A stretch of DNA of 64,000 bases from Nitrososphaerota archaeon (GCA_016201435.1 JACQCT010000001.1:40284-104283), one strand, 5' to 3'. Counted from the first letter of the stretch, positions 51,972 to 60,128 are shown. Numbers and translations: made by a program. Notes: a model not told the origin generated them from the sequence alone.

Positions 51972-52065
51972 CCAAGTACGCCTGCTACAGACAAATTCCC
52001 ATCTAGATGAGTAATTAAAGTAGGTTTTGAAATATTAGAATGTCAAGATATAGAATGTTATTTAG

Positions 52066-52094
52066 GGAACTGTTAAGTTGTAGGGAGATTTTCT
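52066..52094 (+). repeat. Left terminal inverted repeat
   Basis: Twenty-nine bases starting GGAACTGTTAAGTTG, identical to the reverse complement of 53433-53461. Similarity continues imperfectly to about 52116. The flanking TTATTTAG at 52058-52065 is one copy of the target duplication. Confidence 0.92.
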
Positions 52095-52120
52095 CTTTGT
52101 AAAGTATTGGGAGATATTCC

Positions 52121-52408
52121 TTAACTTTCCATGACTTTGAAAAATTTGGCTTTCTGTTCTTCTATATCAACTAAATAGTCTAATTCCAATTTGATGTCTT
52201 CTATAATGGAATTGTAATCTTCTTTATACACTTCTTTGAGTACAGCTCGTAAATATTCTGGATTTTCATAACAATCCATAATGGTACAATTGTAAAGAGT
52301 ATTTAGTTTAGCTACTACTAAGTGATAATTAGCACCATTTCTTCTCATTATTACTACTTCTATACAACCGATAAAAGCTAGTTTATTTTGTTCCTTAATG
52401 GAATCCAT
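52121..52408 (-). CDS. Small NitrOD5-like protein
   Basis: A 95-residue single-domain protein. NCTIMDCYENPEYLRAVLKE and SIIEDIKLELDYL resemble the short output domain called NitrOD5 in thaumarchaeal signal proteins (family name from memory, moderate). It is close to the protein at 60129, roughly three-quarters identical, and more distantly to that at 53462. It lies inside the 1.4-kb element, downstream of the RHH gene in the same direction, with its stop about 25 bases from the terminal repeat. Function unknown; likely a protein-interaction module of a signalling pathway. Confidence 0.75.
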   Translation of the reverse strand: MDSIKEQNKLAFIGCIEVVIMRRNGANYHLVVAKLNTLYNCTIMDCYENPEYLRAVLKEVYKEDYNSIIEDIKLELDYLVDIEEQKAKFFKVMES

Positions 52409-52535
52409 TGGATTTCCATACCAGATTTAATATTAAAGAAGATAAGATACACCGTGCTCAAATGTGCTCATAAATGGAATGTTGTACGCATTAGATTTTG
52501 AGAATTTGATGTTGCGTATATTACTTTAATAGAAA

Positions 52536-53072
52536 TCAGTTAAGATTGAACTTGAATGAAATATGATTATCTGAGATATTAATTTCTGGCTTCATTTTGA
52601 ACAGATGAAATAAATTTTCCAAAAACTCTTTTTGATATATAGAAAAACTGTTTCCCACGTCGTGTTGTATTATAAATGAATGTTGATAGCCGTCTATTTC
52701 ATGTTTGTATGGAAAACCTGCCACTTTGATCCAAGATTCATAGGTTTCTATCCCAGCACGCAAAGTAAACTCCCCTTTGAACATAAGTATAGCATTTTCA
52801 AAATGCTTGTTTACTACGGTTCTTGCAATTTCAGTTAAATCAGACATATCAAGTTTTTCTAAAATCATGCTTAGAGTCCTCTTATACACAGGGATTACGC
52901 CAATTTTAGAAGAAATTGAGTACCATTCTAAGTATTGCCGTATTATTTGATTTACGAGTGTGTTGAGCGAGGTATTATTTTGTTTTGCTTCTGAATTTAG
53001 TTGTTTTAGATGATTTTTTTCTATTCTAAAGCTTACATGTTCTTTAGCATCATTATTAGAAATAGTGTTCAC
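52536..53072 (-). CDS. Ribbon-helix-helix DNA-binding protein
   Basis: A 178-residue protein starting at GTG 53072. Residues 10-50 look like a ribbon-helix-helix domain (HVSFRIEKNHLKQLNSEAKQ, then LNTLVNQIIRQYLEW). The C-terminal two thirds form an unassigned domain with WIKVAGFPYKHE and IIQHDVGNSFSIYQKEFLEN. It may be a ligand- or partner-responsive repressor. Its promoter carries two exact inverted repeats shared with the NitrOD5-like gene at 60129, so self-regulation and control of that gene are likely. It is carried by the 1.4-kb element and is not a recognisable transposase. Confidence 0.7.
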   Translation of the reverse strand: MNTISNNDAKEHVSFRIEKNHLKQLNSEAKQNNTSLNTLVNQIIRQYLEWYSISSKIGVIPVYKRTLSMILEKLDMSDLTEIARTVVNKHFENAILMFKGEFTLRAGIETYESWIKVAGFPYKHEIDGYQHSFIIQHDVGNSFSIYQKEFLENLFHLFKMKPEINISDNHISFKFNLN

Positions 53073-53099
53073 CTTTCAACTGCAATTCTATTCTTTAAT

Positions 53100-53163
53100 T
53101 GTTATAAATATTTTCCAAAGCTGGAAACAATCAGAATTTTCTAAAATTAAATTAGAAAACTAT
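53100..53163 (-). promoter_or_regulatory. Promoter with two inverted repeats upstream of the RHH gene
   Basis: On the minus strand 53163-53122 is identical over 42 bases to 60045-60086. It contains TTTTCTAA-7-TTAGAAAA, and with the next bases a near-exact TTTCCA-4-TGGAAA (here CAGCTTTGG). A TATA-like AATATTTATAAC follows at about 53103-53113, 36 bases before the GTG at 53072. This is a probable operator. Confidence 0.7.
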
Positions 53164-53242
53164 ATTACTTGATTTTTTGATGAAATACTTTGATTAAAAT
53201 TTAATGAATGTCATATCGGATATTAGGGTATCACCATAGAAG

Positions 53243-53379
53243 ATGGCATCCATCATAGAGAAAAGAAGTGTTGATTCTAATGATAAACCATATTTTTTAT
53301 CGCACCCCCATCAGATCCATCAAAGAACTTGTTATTGGAATTAGAGGAAGCCTACAAAAAAAGCTCAACTGAGATTTGA
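53243..53379 (+). pseudogene. Broken small reading frame inside the element
   Basis: From ATG 53243 a frame reads MASIIEKRSVDSNDKPYFLS, then shifts. The neighbouring frame continues PPSDPSKNLLLELEEAYKKS to a stop at 53379. One extra C in the C5 run at 53305-53309 would join them into about 45 residues. The joined sequence looks helical and coding-like but matches nothing I know. It is on the opposite strand to the RHH gene. Confidence 0.3.
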
Positions 53380-53432
53380 TAGATAAAAGCATTAGAGAAT
53401 AGAAAATGAACTACTTCCAACAGTTTACAGAC

Positions 53433-53461
53433 AGAAAATCTCCCTACAACTTAACAGTTCC
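53433..53461 (-). repeat. Right terminal inverted repeat
   Basis: Exact reverse complement of 52066-52094. The next eight bases, TTATTTAG at 53462-53469, are the second copy of the target duplication and include the stop codon of the gene at 53462. Confidence 0.92.
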
Positions 53462-53767
53462 TTATTTAGCTATGACCTCAAGAAAGTTTTTAACAGAATA
53501 TTGCGCAAGATGTTCCTTGAGATTATCTTGAATAGACTCTATTACAACTAGATAAGAGGCACCAAAAATTTCCTTTAGTACTATGTGCAGGTATTCTGGA
53601 TTTTCATAACAGTCTGGTATATAGCAATGATGCTCATGAAATAGCTTGTCGCAAACCCTTTCAAATACAGGTGTACCTATTTTAGTAAGAGCTTGCTCAA
53701 CTGCCAGCGTCACTATTGCCTTGTGGACTTGATTATTCCAACCCACTGACCTAAAATCATATTCCAT
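53462..53767 (-). CDS. NitrOD5-like protein at the insertion site
   Basis: A 101-residue protein. CYIPDCYENPEYLHIVLKEI and FGASYLVVIESIQDNLKEHL match the NitrOD5-like pattern of 52121 and 60129 at lower identity. Its TAA lies in the target duplication; the empty site rebuilt by removing the element also gives a TAA there, so the insertion left the protein unchanged. It follows the Cache/PAS kinase gene in the same direction by 70 bases and may be its partner. A copy of the recurring A/T motif lies 49 bases upstream. Confidence 0.75.
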   Translation of the reverse strand: MEYDFRSVGWNNQVHKAIVTLAVEQALTKIGTPVFERVCDKLFHEHHCYIPDCYENPEYLHIVLKEIFGASYLVVIESIQDNLKEHLAQYSVKNFLEVIAK

Positions 53768-53815
53768 ATCGTATTTCTATCAGGTAGTACGAGTATAACT
53801 TAAAAAGATATTATG

Positions 53816-53832
53816 TTTTCAAAATGAAAAAA
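53816..53832 (-). promoter_or_regulatory. Recurring A/T palindromic motif
   Basis: TTTTTTCATTTTGAAAA read on the minus strand, between the Cache/PAS kinase stop and the NitrOD5-like gene. It suggests that the small gene has its own promoter as well as read-through. Confidence 0.45.
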
Positions 53833-53836
53833 CTCC

Positions 53837-56098
53837 TTATACATTCACAGGAATCTTAATAATGAATAAGGCTCCACCGTCAGGGCTATTTTTTGCCTCA
53901 ATTGTACCACTGTGTTGTTCTACAATTCTTTTGCAGCTAACTAGTCCTAGTCCAGTTCCTATTTGTCTTGTAGTAAAGAGGGGATCAAATAACCTCTGTA
54001 ACACATCTCCCCTAAATCCAGGGCCAGAATCTTCCACCTCTATAATAGCTTGATTATTTTCTAAACTTGCTCTTATGAAAATTGAACCTATGTTTCTCAT
54101 TGATTGAATTGCATTCGTAATTAAATTCACAAATATGATTTCTATCTTTTCAGGCTCGCAATTAAGTTTGAGATCTTCCTTAGGCAAATTGATTTTTACA
54201 GTAGCTGGCATGTTTATTCTTTCCATTGCTAAACTTAAGATTTTGAGTATTGTCGTATTTTGCTTATTTAGCGGCTTTGGGCTAACGTAATCAAGAACTT
54301 CATCTATTTGATGTGTCATTCTTGAAATTGCTCGTTCAATTCTGACAAGATCGCTTTGAGTCCTCTCGTCAGAAGTTCCAGTTCTAAGTCTTAGTATGCT
54401 AACCGAAGTTTTGATAACCGATAACGGATTTCTCAAGTCATGAGAAATTCGGGCCGAAAGCTCACCTATGGCCGATAGTCTCTTTTCCTTCTGCTCCACT
54501 ACCTCGTTTTTTGCCTTGTAAATTTCTGTCATATCTCTTATTACGGTGTTACTTCCTAACAAATTTCCTTTTTCATCATAAATAGCAGTGGCATTGAGCA
54601 TAGTAAGAAACGTAGTTCCATCTTTTCTCCTAAGCCAGATCTCTCTATTTGACACATTTCCACTTTTCTTCCATGTTTGAAAAGAATCTGTTATAGATTC
54701 GAGATCCTTCTCTGCAGTATGATCAAATATTGATTTTCCTATAACTTCTTCTTTAGAATATCCAAGACTACTTGCATAAACTTTGTTACAATCCAGTATT
54801 ATTCCATTTGTATCTATAGTACGACAAAGATCTGGCATTTCGTCATATAATGTCCTGAATTTTTTTTCAGCTAATTTAAGATCATGAGTAGATTTATCAA
54901 GAGAACTCATCATTTTATTAAAAGTTACATAAAGTTTGGAAATTTCATTTGTGTTATTTTGGGCACCTTCTAACTCATGGAGTGGGAATTCAATTGCAGG
55001 ATTTTTATCAATCCTTTCTATAATGTTTGTAAGTTTCTTAATTGGATTTACCAAGTTATTAGCAAATAATATTGTTAATGCGCTTGTAAAAGTAATAATT
55101 AAACTAATAGAGGATAATAACATGAGTTGAAGTTGATTAATACTTTGATACGCCGTGTTTTTATTCATTTCAACAACATAGAACCAACTTGTTCCCTTTA
55201 CAGGAGTTACTGATCCTATGACTGTATCTCCTAGATAGTTTTTGTAACCATCCATATTCCATAATGTTCCCACATCGTTACTGTTGTGATAAATACTAGT
55301 AAATTCCATTGAGTTTGGTGTAATAAAGTGTAGTTCTAACTCTGCTCTCTTTTTTATTAAATTCTGATCAAAAGCCTGTTTGAGATAATCAGGTTTTGAT
55401 ATAAAGTATCCATGAGAATTAACAAGAAATTCATTAATGGTGTCAGTAGAAATATGATTCTGATCTAGATTTGTATTTGTGACTAAATCAAAAACATTGA
55501 CGCGTGCTATTAAAACACCTTCCAATCCTATCTCGCTTGAAATGGGTGAGGATATTAATAATGTTGGAACTCCTATCTCATAATTTCCATATTCATTTTT
55601 TATGATCTCAGTGGATGTAAAAACATCACTAATACCAACTTTATTCTCAAGTACATCTTGAAAATACTTTTGATCTTTAAGATTGATCTCCGGTGGGTTC
55701 ATATCTGTATAAAATAAAACATTACCTGTAGTATTACTAATTACTACTTCATCCAACCATACATAATTACTAAACACAGTATAAATTTTTTTTTCTAGGT
55801 TTAATCTTGCTACAAAAAGATCATTCGTGCTAGTATGTTCGTGAAACATCTTAGTCATCGTAATAACTTCTTCATTTTTTGCTATACTATGTACATTATT
55901 CTTTCTCTCTTCGATCCAAGTTGAGATATTGTTAGCACCATTTTCAGAAGCAGAAATTAATTTTTCTTTTAAGGTATTTTCTTGAACATATATTTTATCA
56001 AGATAAAGATAGCTACTTATAATAATAATTGGAATAAGAATAAGAATCAAATTTAAAGAAATTAATTTATTGAAATAACTAGAAAATAATTTAACCAT
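53837..56098 (-). CDS. Cache-HAMP-PAS sensor histidine kinase
   Basis: A 753-residue kinase. An N-terminal membrane helix (about 8-28), a large extracytoplasmic dCache-type region to about residue 320 and a second membrane helix are followed by a HAMP-like linker, a PAS domain (near residues 410-520: MPDLCRTIDTNGIILDCNKV), HisKA with ARISHDLRNPLSVIKTSVSI, and a HATPase with DSGPGFRG and GTGLGLVSCKR. ATG at 56098 overlaps the stop of the upstream binding-protein gene by eight bases, so the two are translated together. The kinase should sense an extracellular small molecule and an internal PAS signal. Confidence 0.9.
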   Translation of the reverse strand: MVKLFSSYFNKLISLNLILILIPIIIISSYLYLDKIYVQENTLKEKLISASENGANNISTWIEERKNNVHSIAKNEEVITMTKMFHEHTSTNDLFVARLNLEKKIYTVFSNYVWLDEVVISNTTGNVLFYTDMNPPEINLKDQKYFQDVLENKVGISDVFTSTEIIKNEYGNYEIGVPTLLISSPISSEIGLEGVLIARVNVFDLVTNTNLDQNHISTDTINEFLVNSHGYFISKPDYLKQAFDQNLIKKRAELELHFITPNSMEFTSIYHNSNDVGTLWNMDGYKNYLGDTVIGSVTPVKGTSWFYVVEMNKNTAYQSINQLQLMLLSSISLIITFTSALTILFANNLVNPIKKLTNIIERIDKNPAIEFPLHELEGAQNNTNEISKLYVTFNKMMSSLDKSTHDLKLAEKKFRTLYDEMPDLCRTIDTNGIILDCNKVYASSLGYSKEEVIGKSIFDHTAEKDLESITDSFQTWKKSGNVSNREIWLRRKDGTTFLTMLNATAIYDEKGNLLGSNTVIRDMTEIYKAKNEVVEQKEKRLSAIGELSARISHDLRNPLSVIKTSVSILRLRTGTSDERTQSDLVRIERAISRMTHQIDEVLDYVSPKPLNKQNTTILKILSLAMERINMPATVKINLPKEDLKLNCEPEKIEIIFVNLITNAIQSMRNIGSIFIRASLENNQAIIEVEDSGPGFRGDVLQRLFDPLFTTRQIGTGLGLVSCKRIVEQHSGTIEAKNSPDGGALFIIKIPVNV

Positions 56099-57452
56099 TT
56101 TTCTTCTCCATGACAATTAAGTTATTTGATTGGCGCGCCCAGCTATTACCCCATCCATGATAAAGATTAACAAGAAATGCGTTCCATTCTTCTTTTGTTT
56201 TATACGTAGGATATGGAATAGGAATGATTGGGTTCTCTGAACTTGAAACTATTTCAAATTGACCATTATCAAGTATTTTTCCAATCCTAACTGTCTTTGC
56301 TAGGTGTTGAGTTTCTGGATCTATACCTACAATTCCTTCTGGCGCTTCAAATGTTAGTCCCTTTATAGCCTCACGAATCTTATCAGGGTCGACCGATTGT
56401 GCAACTGCAGCTGCCTTTGCAAAAAGATATACTCCCACGTACGCAGATTCCATGGGATCGCTTACAACACGATCTTTACCATATTTGTTTTTGAAGTTTT
56501 CAACAAAAGCTTTATTTTCTGGAGTATCAACGCTTTGAAAATAATTCCAAGATGCGTAATCACCTTTTATGTTAGTTGCATTTAAATATGTAATTTCGTT
56601 TTCAGCAATACTAAAGGAGATAGTTGGAATATCTTTGGGTGTGATACTACTTTTTCTAAGTTCATCAAAGAAATACAAATTGCTATCACCATTAATTGTG
56701 TTTAGAATAACATCAGGGTGTGCTTTTTTGATCTTTTCTACTATGTCATTAAAATCTCTGCTTCCAAGTACTTTATACTCTTCTCCGACAATCTCACCGC
56801 CCAATTCCTTTATTCTTTCAGTCATGATAGCATTTGCACTTCGAGGAAATACGTAATCTGAACCAACAAGAAAAAATTTCTTACCCAGATTTTTATAAGC
56901 CCATTCTACTGCAGGTATGACTTGTTGGTTTGGCGCTGCACCAGTATAAATGATATTTGGCGATTGTTCTAGTCCTTCATACTGTACTGGATAGAAAAGT
57001 AGATTATCATATTTTTCAAATACTGGCTCCATGGTCTTTCGACTTGCGGATGTCCATCCTCCAAAAACTACATTTACATGCTCTTGTGTTATGAGATATT
57101 TTGCTTCTCTAGCAAATGTGTTCCAATTGGACTCTCCATCTATTACTATTGGTTGTATTTTTCTTCCTAAAACTCCTCCTTTTTTATTAATTTCATCAAT
57201 AGCCAAAAGTTCGGCATCAACAACAGGCTTCTCACTAATGGCCATCGTACCAGAAAGAGAGTGTAGAATCCCTACTTTTATCGGATTTTTTTCATCTAAT
57301 TGAATAGGAGCAATTTTAGGTACCGATTCATATGATGCAACTATCATTACTGGTGGAGTTATGACTGAATAAACCAGAAAAAAGGTAGCAAGTACGCCTG
57401 CAACAGCAAAAACATACCAGATTTTGTTGTATACTCTCAAATCATTTTTCAC
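56091..57452 (-). CDS. Urea/amide-binding periplasmic-type protein (UrtA-like), membrane-anchored
   Basis: A 453-residue substrate-binding protein with one N-terminal membrane helix (about 12-34). VGILHSLSGTMAISEKPVVD, FGGWTSASRKTMEPVFEKY and NIIYTGAAPNQQVIPAVEWA match UrtA/FmdD-type urea or short-chain amide receptors of ABC transporters. No permease or ATPase gene is near. Instead its 3' end overlaps the Cache/PAS kinase, so it probably serves as a ligand sensor subunit. Urea is a known nitrogen source for these archaea. The ligand is inferred from the family. Confidence 0.88.
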   Translation of the reverse strand: MKNDLRVYNKIWYVFAVAGVLATFFLVYSVITPPVMIVASYESVPKIAPIQLDEKNPIKVGILHSLSGTMAISEKPVVDAELLAIDEINKKGGVLGRKIQPIVIDGESNWNTFAREAKYLITQEHVNVVFGGWTSASRKTMEPVFEKYDNLLFYPVQYEGLEQSPNIIYTGAAPNQQVIPAVEWAYKNLGKKFFLVGSDYVFPRSANAIMTERIKELGGEIVGEEYKVLGSRDFNDIVEKIKKAHPDVILNTINGDSNLYFFDELRKSSITPKDIPTISFSIAENEITYLNATNIKGDYASWNYFQSVDTPENKAFVENFKNKYGKDRVVSDPMESAYVGVYLFAKAAAVAQSVDPDKIREAIKGLTFEAPEGIVGIDPETQHLAKTVRIGKILDNGQFEIVSSSENPIIPIPYPTYKTKEEWNAFLVNLYHGWGNSWARQSNNLIVMEKKNG

Positions 57453-57661
57453 TTTCTAACTTGCAAATTTCATATTGTTTTTTTATTTGTTGATGATGAG
57501 CCATATTTCTTATGATGTAATTTCTTGTTGTTCTGGCTGTCACAGATATCATTTGTATTTTCTTTCTTCTTAATAATTTTATAATACTAGCCGATTCATA
57601 TGCCATTGGACTTGTTATCATAACTTGATATTATAACTTGAAAATGTACTAAAATACCCGC

Positions 57662-57679
57662 TTTTTCATCCCGAAAAAA
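57662..57679 (+). promoter_or_regulatory. Recurring A/T palindromic promoter motif
   Basis: TTTTTCATCCCGAAAAAA ends 36 bases before the ATG at 57715 and is followed by a TATA-like TTACTATAATAG. Being nearly palindromic, it could also serve the divergent binding-protein gene. Confidence 0.55.
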
Positions 57680-57714
57680 CTAGTTACTATAATAGACAGT
57701 TCCGATAGGGAGGC

Positions 57715-57903
57715 ATGAGTTCTGGGATGCAAATCCAATCAACATCATCTGGACTAACTCAAATGCGTCCTGTGTATAAGATAAGAGAATCGCTACGAAC
57801 AGAAAATTTGAAACTTAGGAATAACGTTGCAAACTTACCACATCATGAATTGTCATTCTGTTTTGTGACATACCTGCTGCAATATATCGGAGAGTATGAA
57901 TGA
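57715..57903 (+). CDS. Small hypothetical protein before the TrmB-like gene
   Basis: A 62-residue frame (MSSGMQIQSTSSGLTQMRPV...) with a purine run GGGAGG just before its ATG and the recurring promoter motif 36 bases upstream. Its TGA overlaps the next start (ATGA), so it leads an operon. No domain is recognised; it could be a leader peptide or small regulator. The fixed promoter spacing argues that it is real. Confidence 0.5.
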   Translation: MSSGMQIQSTSSGLTQMRPVYKIRESLRTENLKLRNNVANLPHHELSFCFVTYLLQYIGEYE

Positions 57904-58742
57904 TAAACGTGATTTTGCAAGAAGAAGTTATTTCTTCACTTATCGACTTTGGCCTGGAAAGGACAGACGCCCTTCTGTATATTACGCTATTACAAGTAGG
58001 CCCAGCTACCGTAAATACCATTTCTAGCAAATTGGGGATGGATAAGGGAAAAGTATACAGAGCTATTCACAAGTTACAGGATTCTGGTTTTATTTCATCC
58101 ACTTTTTCAAACCCAACGGTATGCCAAGCCATCAAACCAGAAAAAGCTCTGGAAGATATCATTCAAAGAAAAGAAGAACAAATTTTAGTTATGCAAAAAA
58201 CCGTAAGGAAGATAGCTAACAGTCTTATGCAATTTGAAAATCCTCACAATACTGTTTCTCAAATGCCCTCCCTTTATGTGATTCAAGGACGGCCAAACAT
58301 TTACACTAGAATTGCAAAGTTGATAGAAGAAGCTACTCAGATAGTATATGTAATCACCACTGCTCGCGATCTTCTTCGTATGAATTACACTGTAATACCT
58401 GAAAAAATGAGAATTTGTAAAAGAAATTCAGGACAGATAAGAATCGTAATAGATGGTGAGAATTTTGATAAGGGAATACTTAAAGAAGTGGAAGGACTCG
58501 AAGCAACTGAGGTAAGAGTAGGTTTGCTTCCTTCAAAAAGCAGGATAGTGATATCCCAAGGCAAGCGACTTTTGATGTCAGGCTCTATGAGTGAATCTAT
58601 GAGTTTAAACGAAGAGACTGATTCTACACTTTACACAAATTCGCATGAAATTGTTGACAATATGTTTAGTTTTTGCAGTCATATCTGGAGCATGGCAAAA
58701 CCGCTGGAAATAAAATCAGTGATTCCACAGGTGAATGAATAG
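57900..58742 (+). CDS. TrmB-like transcription regulator
   Basis: A 280-residue protein. Residues 10-80 are the TrmB-type winged helix (LIDFGLERTDALLYITLLQV; LGMDKGKVYRAIHKLQDSGF). A coiled linker is followed by a PLD-like regulatory fold seen in TrmB proteins (YVITTARDLLRMN; LLMSGSMSESMSLNEETDST). TrmB members repress or activate metabolic genes on binding a small ligand. It is followed without a gap by a receiver gene and is divergent from the urea-binding protein and kinase. Confidence 0.88.
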   Translation: MINVILQEEVISSLIDFGLERTDALLYITLLQVGPATVNTISSKLGMDKGKVYRAIHKLQDSGFISSTFSNPTVCQAIKPEKALEDIIQRKEEQILVMQKTVRKIANSLMQFENPHNTVSQMPSLYVIQGRPNIYTRIAKLIEEATQIVYVITTARDLLRMNYTVIPEKMRICKRNSGQIRIVIDGENFDKGILKEVEGLEATEVRVGLLPSKSRIVISQGKRLLMSGSMSESMSLNEETDSTLYTNSHEIVDNMFSFCSHIWSMAKPLEIKSVIPQVNE

Positions 58743-59129
58743 ATGACATCAGAAAAAATAAGAGCAATGGTAGTAGACGATGACATTGATACTGTGGAGT
58801 TATTTTCCGAATATTTGGAAATACATGGAATAGAAGTTGTTGCTAAAGGCTTTGACGGCAAGGATGCAGTTGTTCTGTATGAGAAATGGAAACCTGACAT
58901 CTCTTTCATAGATATTATGATGCCATATTATGATGGATTTTATGCAATCATAGGCATTAGAAAAATCGACCCAAACGCCAAAATAATTATGGTGACAGCA
59001 GATCTAACAGCTGATACTTTTAATAGGTTAGAAAATCTTAACGTCTCTATTACTTACAAGCCTTTTGAGTATGAAGATCTTAGTATCACGATAGATAAGG
59101 TAATTCACTCAAAACCCTTAGCGGTCTAA
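58743..59129 (+). CDS. Response regulator receiver (CheY-like)
   Basis: A 128-residue stand-alone receiver. VDDDID carries the acidic pair, SFIDIMMPYYDGF the phosphorylated aspartate, MVTAD the Thr/Ala switch and YKPFEYEDL the lysine. It begins directly after the TrmB-like stop, so the two are made together and may interact. The divergent Cache/PAS kinase is its most likely partner. An inverted-repeat hairpin follows its stop. Confidence 0.9.
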   Translation: MTSEKIRAMVVDDDIDTVELFSEYLEIHGIEVVAKGFDGKDAVVLYEKWKPDISFIDIMMPYYDGFYAIIGIRKIDPNAKIIMVTADLTADTFNRLENLNVSITYKPFEYEDLSITIDKVIHSKPLAV

Positions 59130-59140
59130 AATAAGGAAAC

Positions 59141-59169
59141 GCAACTCGAATTTGTAAATGTCGAGTTGC
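59141..59169 (+). terminator. Hairpin after the receiver gene
   Basis: GCAACTCGA and TCGAGTTGC form an exact 9-bp stem with an 11-base loop, 12 bases after the receiver stop. It has no strong T run, so it may be a terminator, an RNA-stability element or an operator. Confidence 0.5.
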
Positions 59170-59258
59170 AAGATGTGATACCGGTTTAGGCTAACTAAAT
59201 CACAGTAAAACCAGTAGGATTTGGAAGACATTCGTTTTCTTCACTTAATATGAAGTTG

Positions 59259-59274
59259 TTTCATTTTGAAAAAA
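59259..59274 (+). promoter_or_regulatory. Recurring A/T motif, distant from a start
   Basis: TTTCATTTTGAAAAAA lies 88 bases before the metalloprotease start. The spacing differs from the other copies, so its use as a promoter here is doubtful. Confidence 0.35.
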
Positions 59275-59361
59275 CCAGAGTCTTTCAGTTTACAAAAACT
59301 CCGTTTTTTGGGTTATGAACTAGCTGATCGCTATTACTCATTTGTTGAAATAATACAATGA

Positions 59362-60006
59362 TTGAAAAAAATTGCATTAGGAATAATCATTGTTGTTCTT
59401 GCATGTCAATTGCAAAACAACGCATTTGCTACATCAAAAGATATTCTGATAACTGCGCCGTGGAATTCTAATTACAACACAATTAAGGTTGCAATAATAA
59501 ACGAAGCGGGGTTAACAGAGGACAAGATTTCTGTTGTTAAACGGGCTATCGATTCTGAAGTAAGTTACAGTAAGGACGGCCATACATACTTTGAAGGCTG
59601 GACAGCTGCTTTGCAATCAATTGATCCTACAAAAAACATCGAGAAATTCAAGATTTTGGAATATGATAGCGAGAATAATGTAAATGCTGATATTACAATA
59701 AAACTGTTAACGACCCAAGATCCAAACTACAGCGGGTTTACAAAACCAATTATTGTTGAAGATAAAATGAAACAAGCTTCAATTAGAATTTTTGATTCAA
59801 ATAATATAACTACCGTCCAGCTAGAAAACCTTGTGAGACATGAGTTTGGCCACGCATTGGGACTTGGTCATTCAACGGATCAAAGTTCCATCATGTATGA
59901 CTTAATTGAATCAGAACCAAAACTGATCACAGCATGTGACTTGAGTGGTTTGAAGGGATTAAGTGAAGGTCATGTTTTTACTTTTGAGAAATGTAATCAA
60001 GCTTAA
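59362..60006 (+). CDS. Secreted metzincin-type zinc protease
   Basis: A 214-residue protein from TTG 59362 with a signal peptide (KKIALGIIIVVLACQLQNN...AFA). The C-terminal zinc site RHEFGHALGLGHSTDQSSIM is HExxHxxGxxH with a downstream methionine, the matrixin/archaemetzincin-like pattern. It should cleave proteins outside the cell. The region between the signal and the zinc site is a short single domain. The ATG two codons earlier is out of frame, so TTG is accepted. Confidence 0.82.
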   Translation: MKKIALGIIIVVLACQLQNNAFATSKDILITAPWNSNYNTIKVAIINEAGLTEDKISVVKRAIDSEVSYSKDGHTYFEGWTAALQSIDPTKNIEKFKILEYDSENNVNADITIKLLTTQDPNYSGFTKPIIVEDKMKQASIRIFDSNNITTVQLENLVRHEFGHALGLGHSTDQSSIMYDLIESEPKLITACDLSGLKGLSEGHVFTFEKCNQA

Positions 60007-60044
60007 ATTTAAGCTAAACAAATTTTGTTACAAAATTAACTAAA

Positions 60045-60108
60045 ATAGTTTTCTAATTTAATTTTAGAAAATTCTGATTGTTTCCAACTATGGAAATATT
60101 TAAAAACA
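60045..60108 (+). promoter_or_regulatory. Promoter with two inverted repeats, NitrOD5-like gene
   Basis: TTTTCTAA-7-TTAGAAAA (60049-60071) and TTTCCA-4-TGGAAA (60081-60096) lie before the TATA-like ATATTTAAAAAC (60097-60108). The box is about 26 bases before TTG 60129, as for a leaderless message, and supports that start. Forty-two bases are identical to the RHH promoter at 53122-53163. Confidence 0.75.
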
Positions 60109-60128
60109 TATGCAGTATAGTTTTGTAA

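Larger units (their letters stand above)
52066..53461. mobile_element. 1396-bp transposon-like element carrying an RHH gene and a NitrOD5-like gene
   Basis: The ends are perfect 29-bp inverted repeats (52066-52094 and 53433-53461), each starting GGAACTGTTAAGTTGTAGGG read inwards. The eight bases TTATTTAG directly outside occur at both ends (52058-52065 and 53462-53469), a target-site duplication. Inside are a ribbon-helix-helix gene, a NitrOD5-like gene and a short broken frame, but no recognisable transposase, so the element is probably moved in trans. A shortened relative with the same promoter, gene and end sequence occurs at 60.0-60.5 kb. Confidence 0.85.
53073..53461. other. 389-bp upstream part of the 1.4-kb element
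   Basis: It holds the RHH promoter with its operator-like repeats, a broken short reading frame at 53243-53379, and the right terminal inverted repeat. Nothing else is recognisable. Confidence 0.65.

Noticed and set aside
52536-53072. RHH protein as the transposase of the element
   Set aside because: No DDE, HUH or serine/tyrosine recombinase motifs are visible; the ribbon-helix-helix pattern indicates a DNA-binding regulator.
52066-53461. CRISPR-like or phage-derived origin of the repeats at 52-53 kb
   Set aside because: There are only two ends in inverted orientation with a target duplication, not regularly spaced direct repeats.
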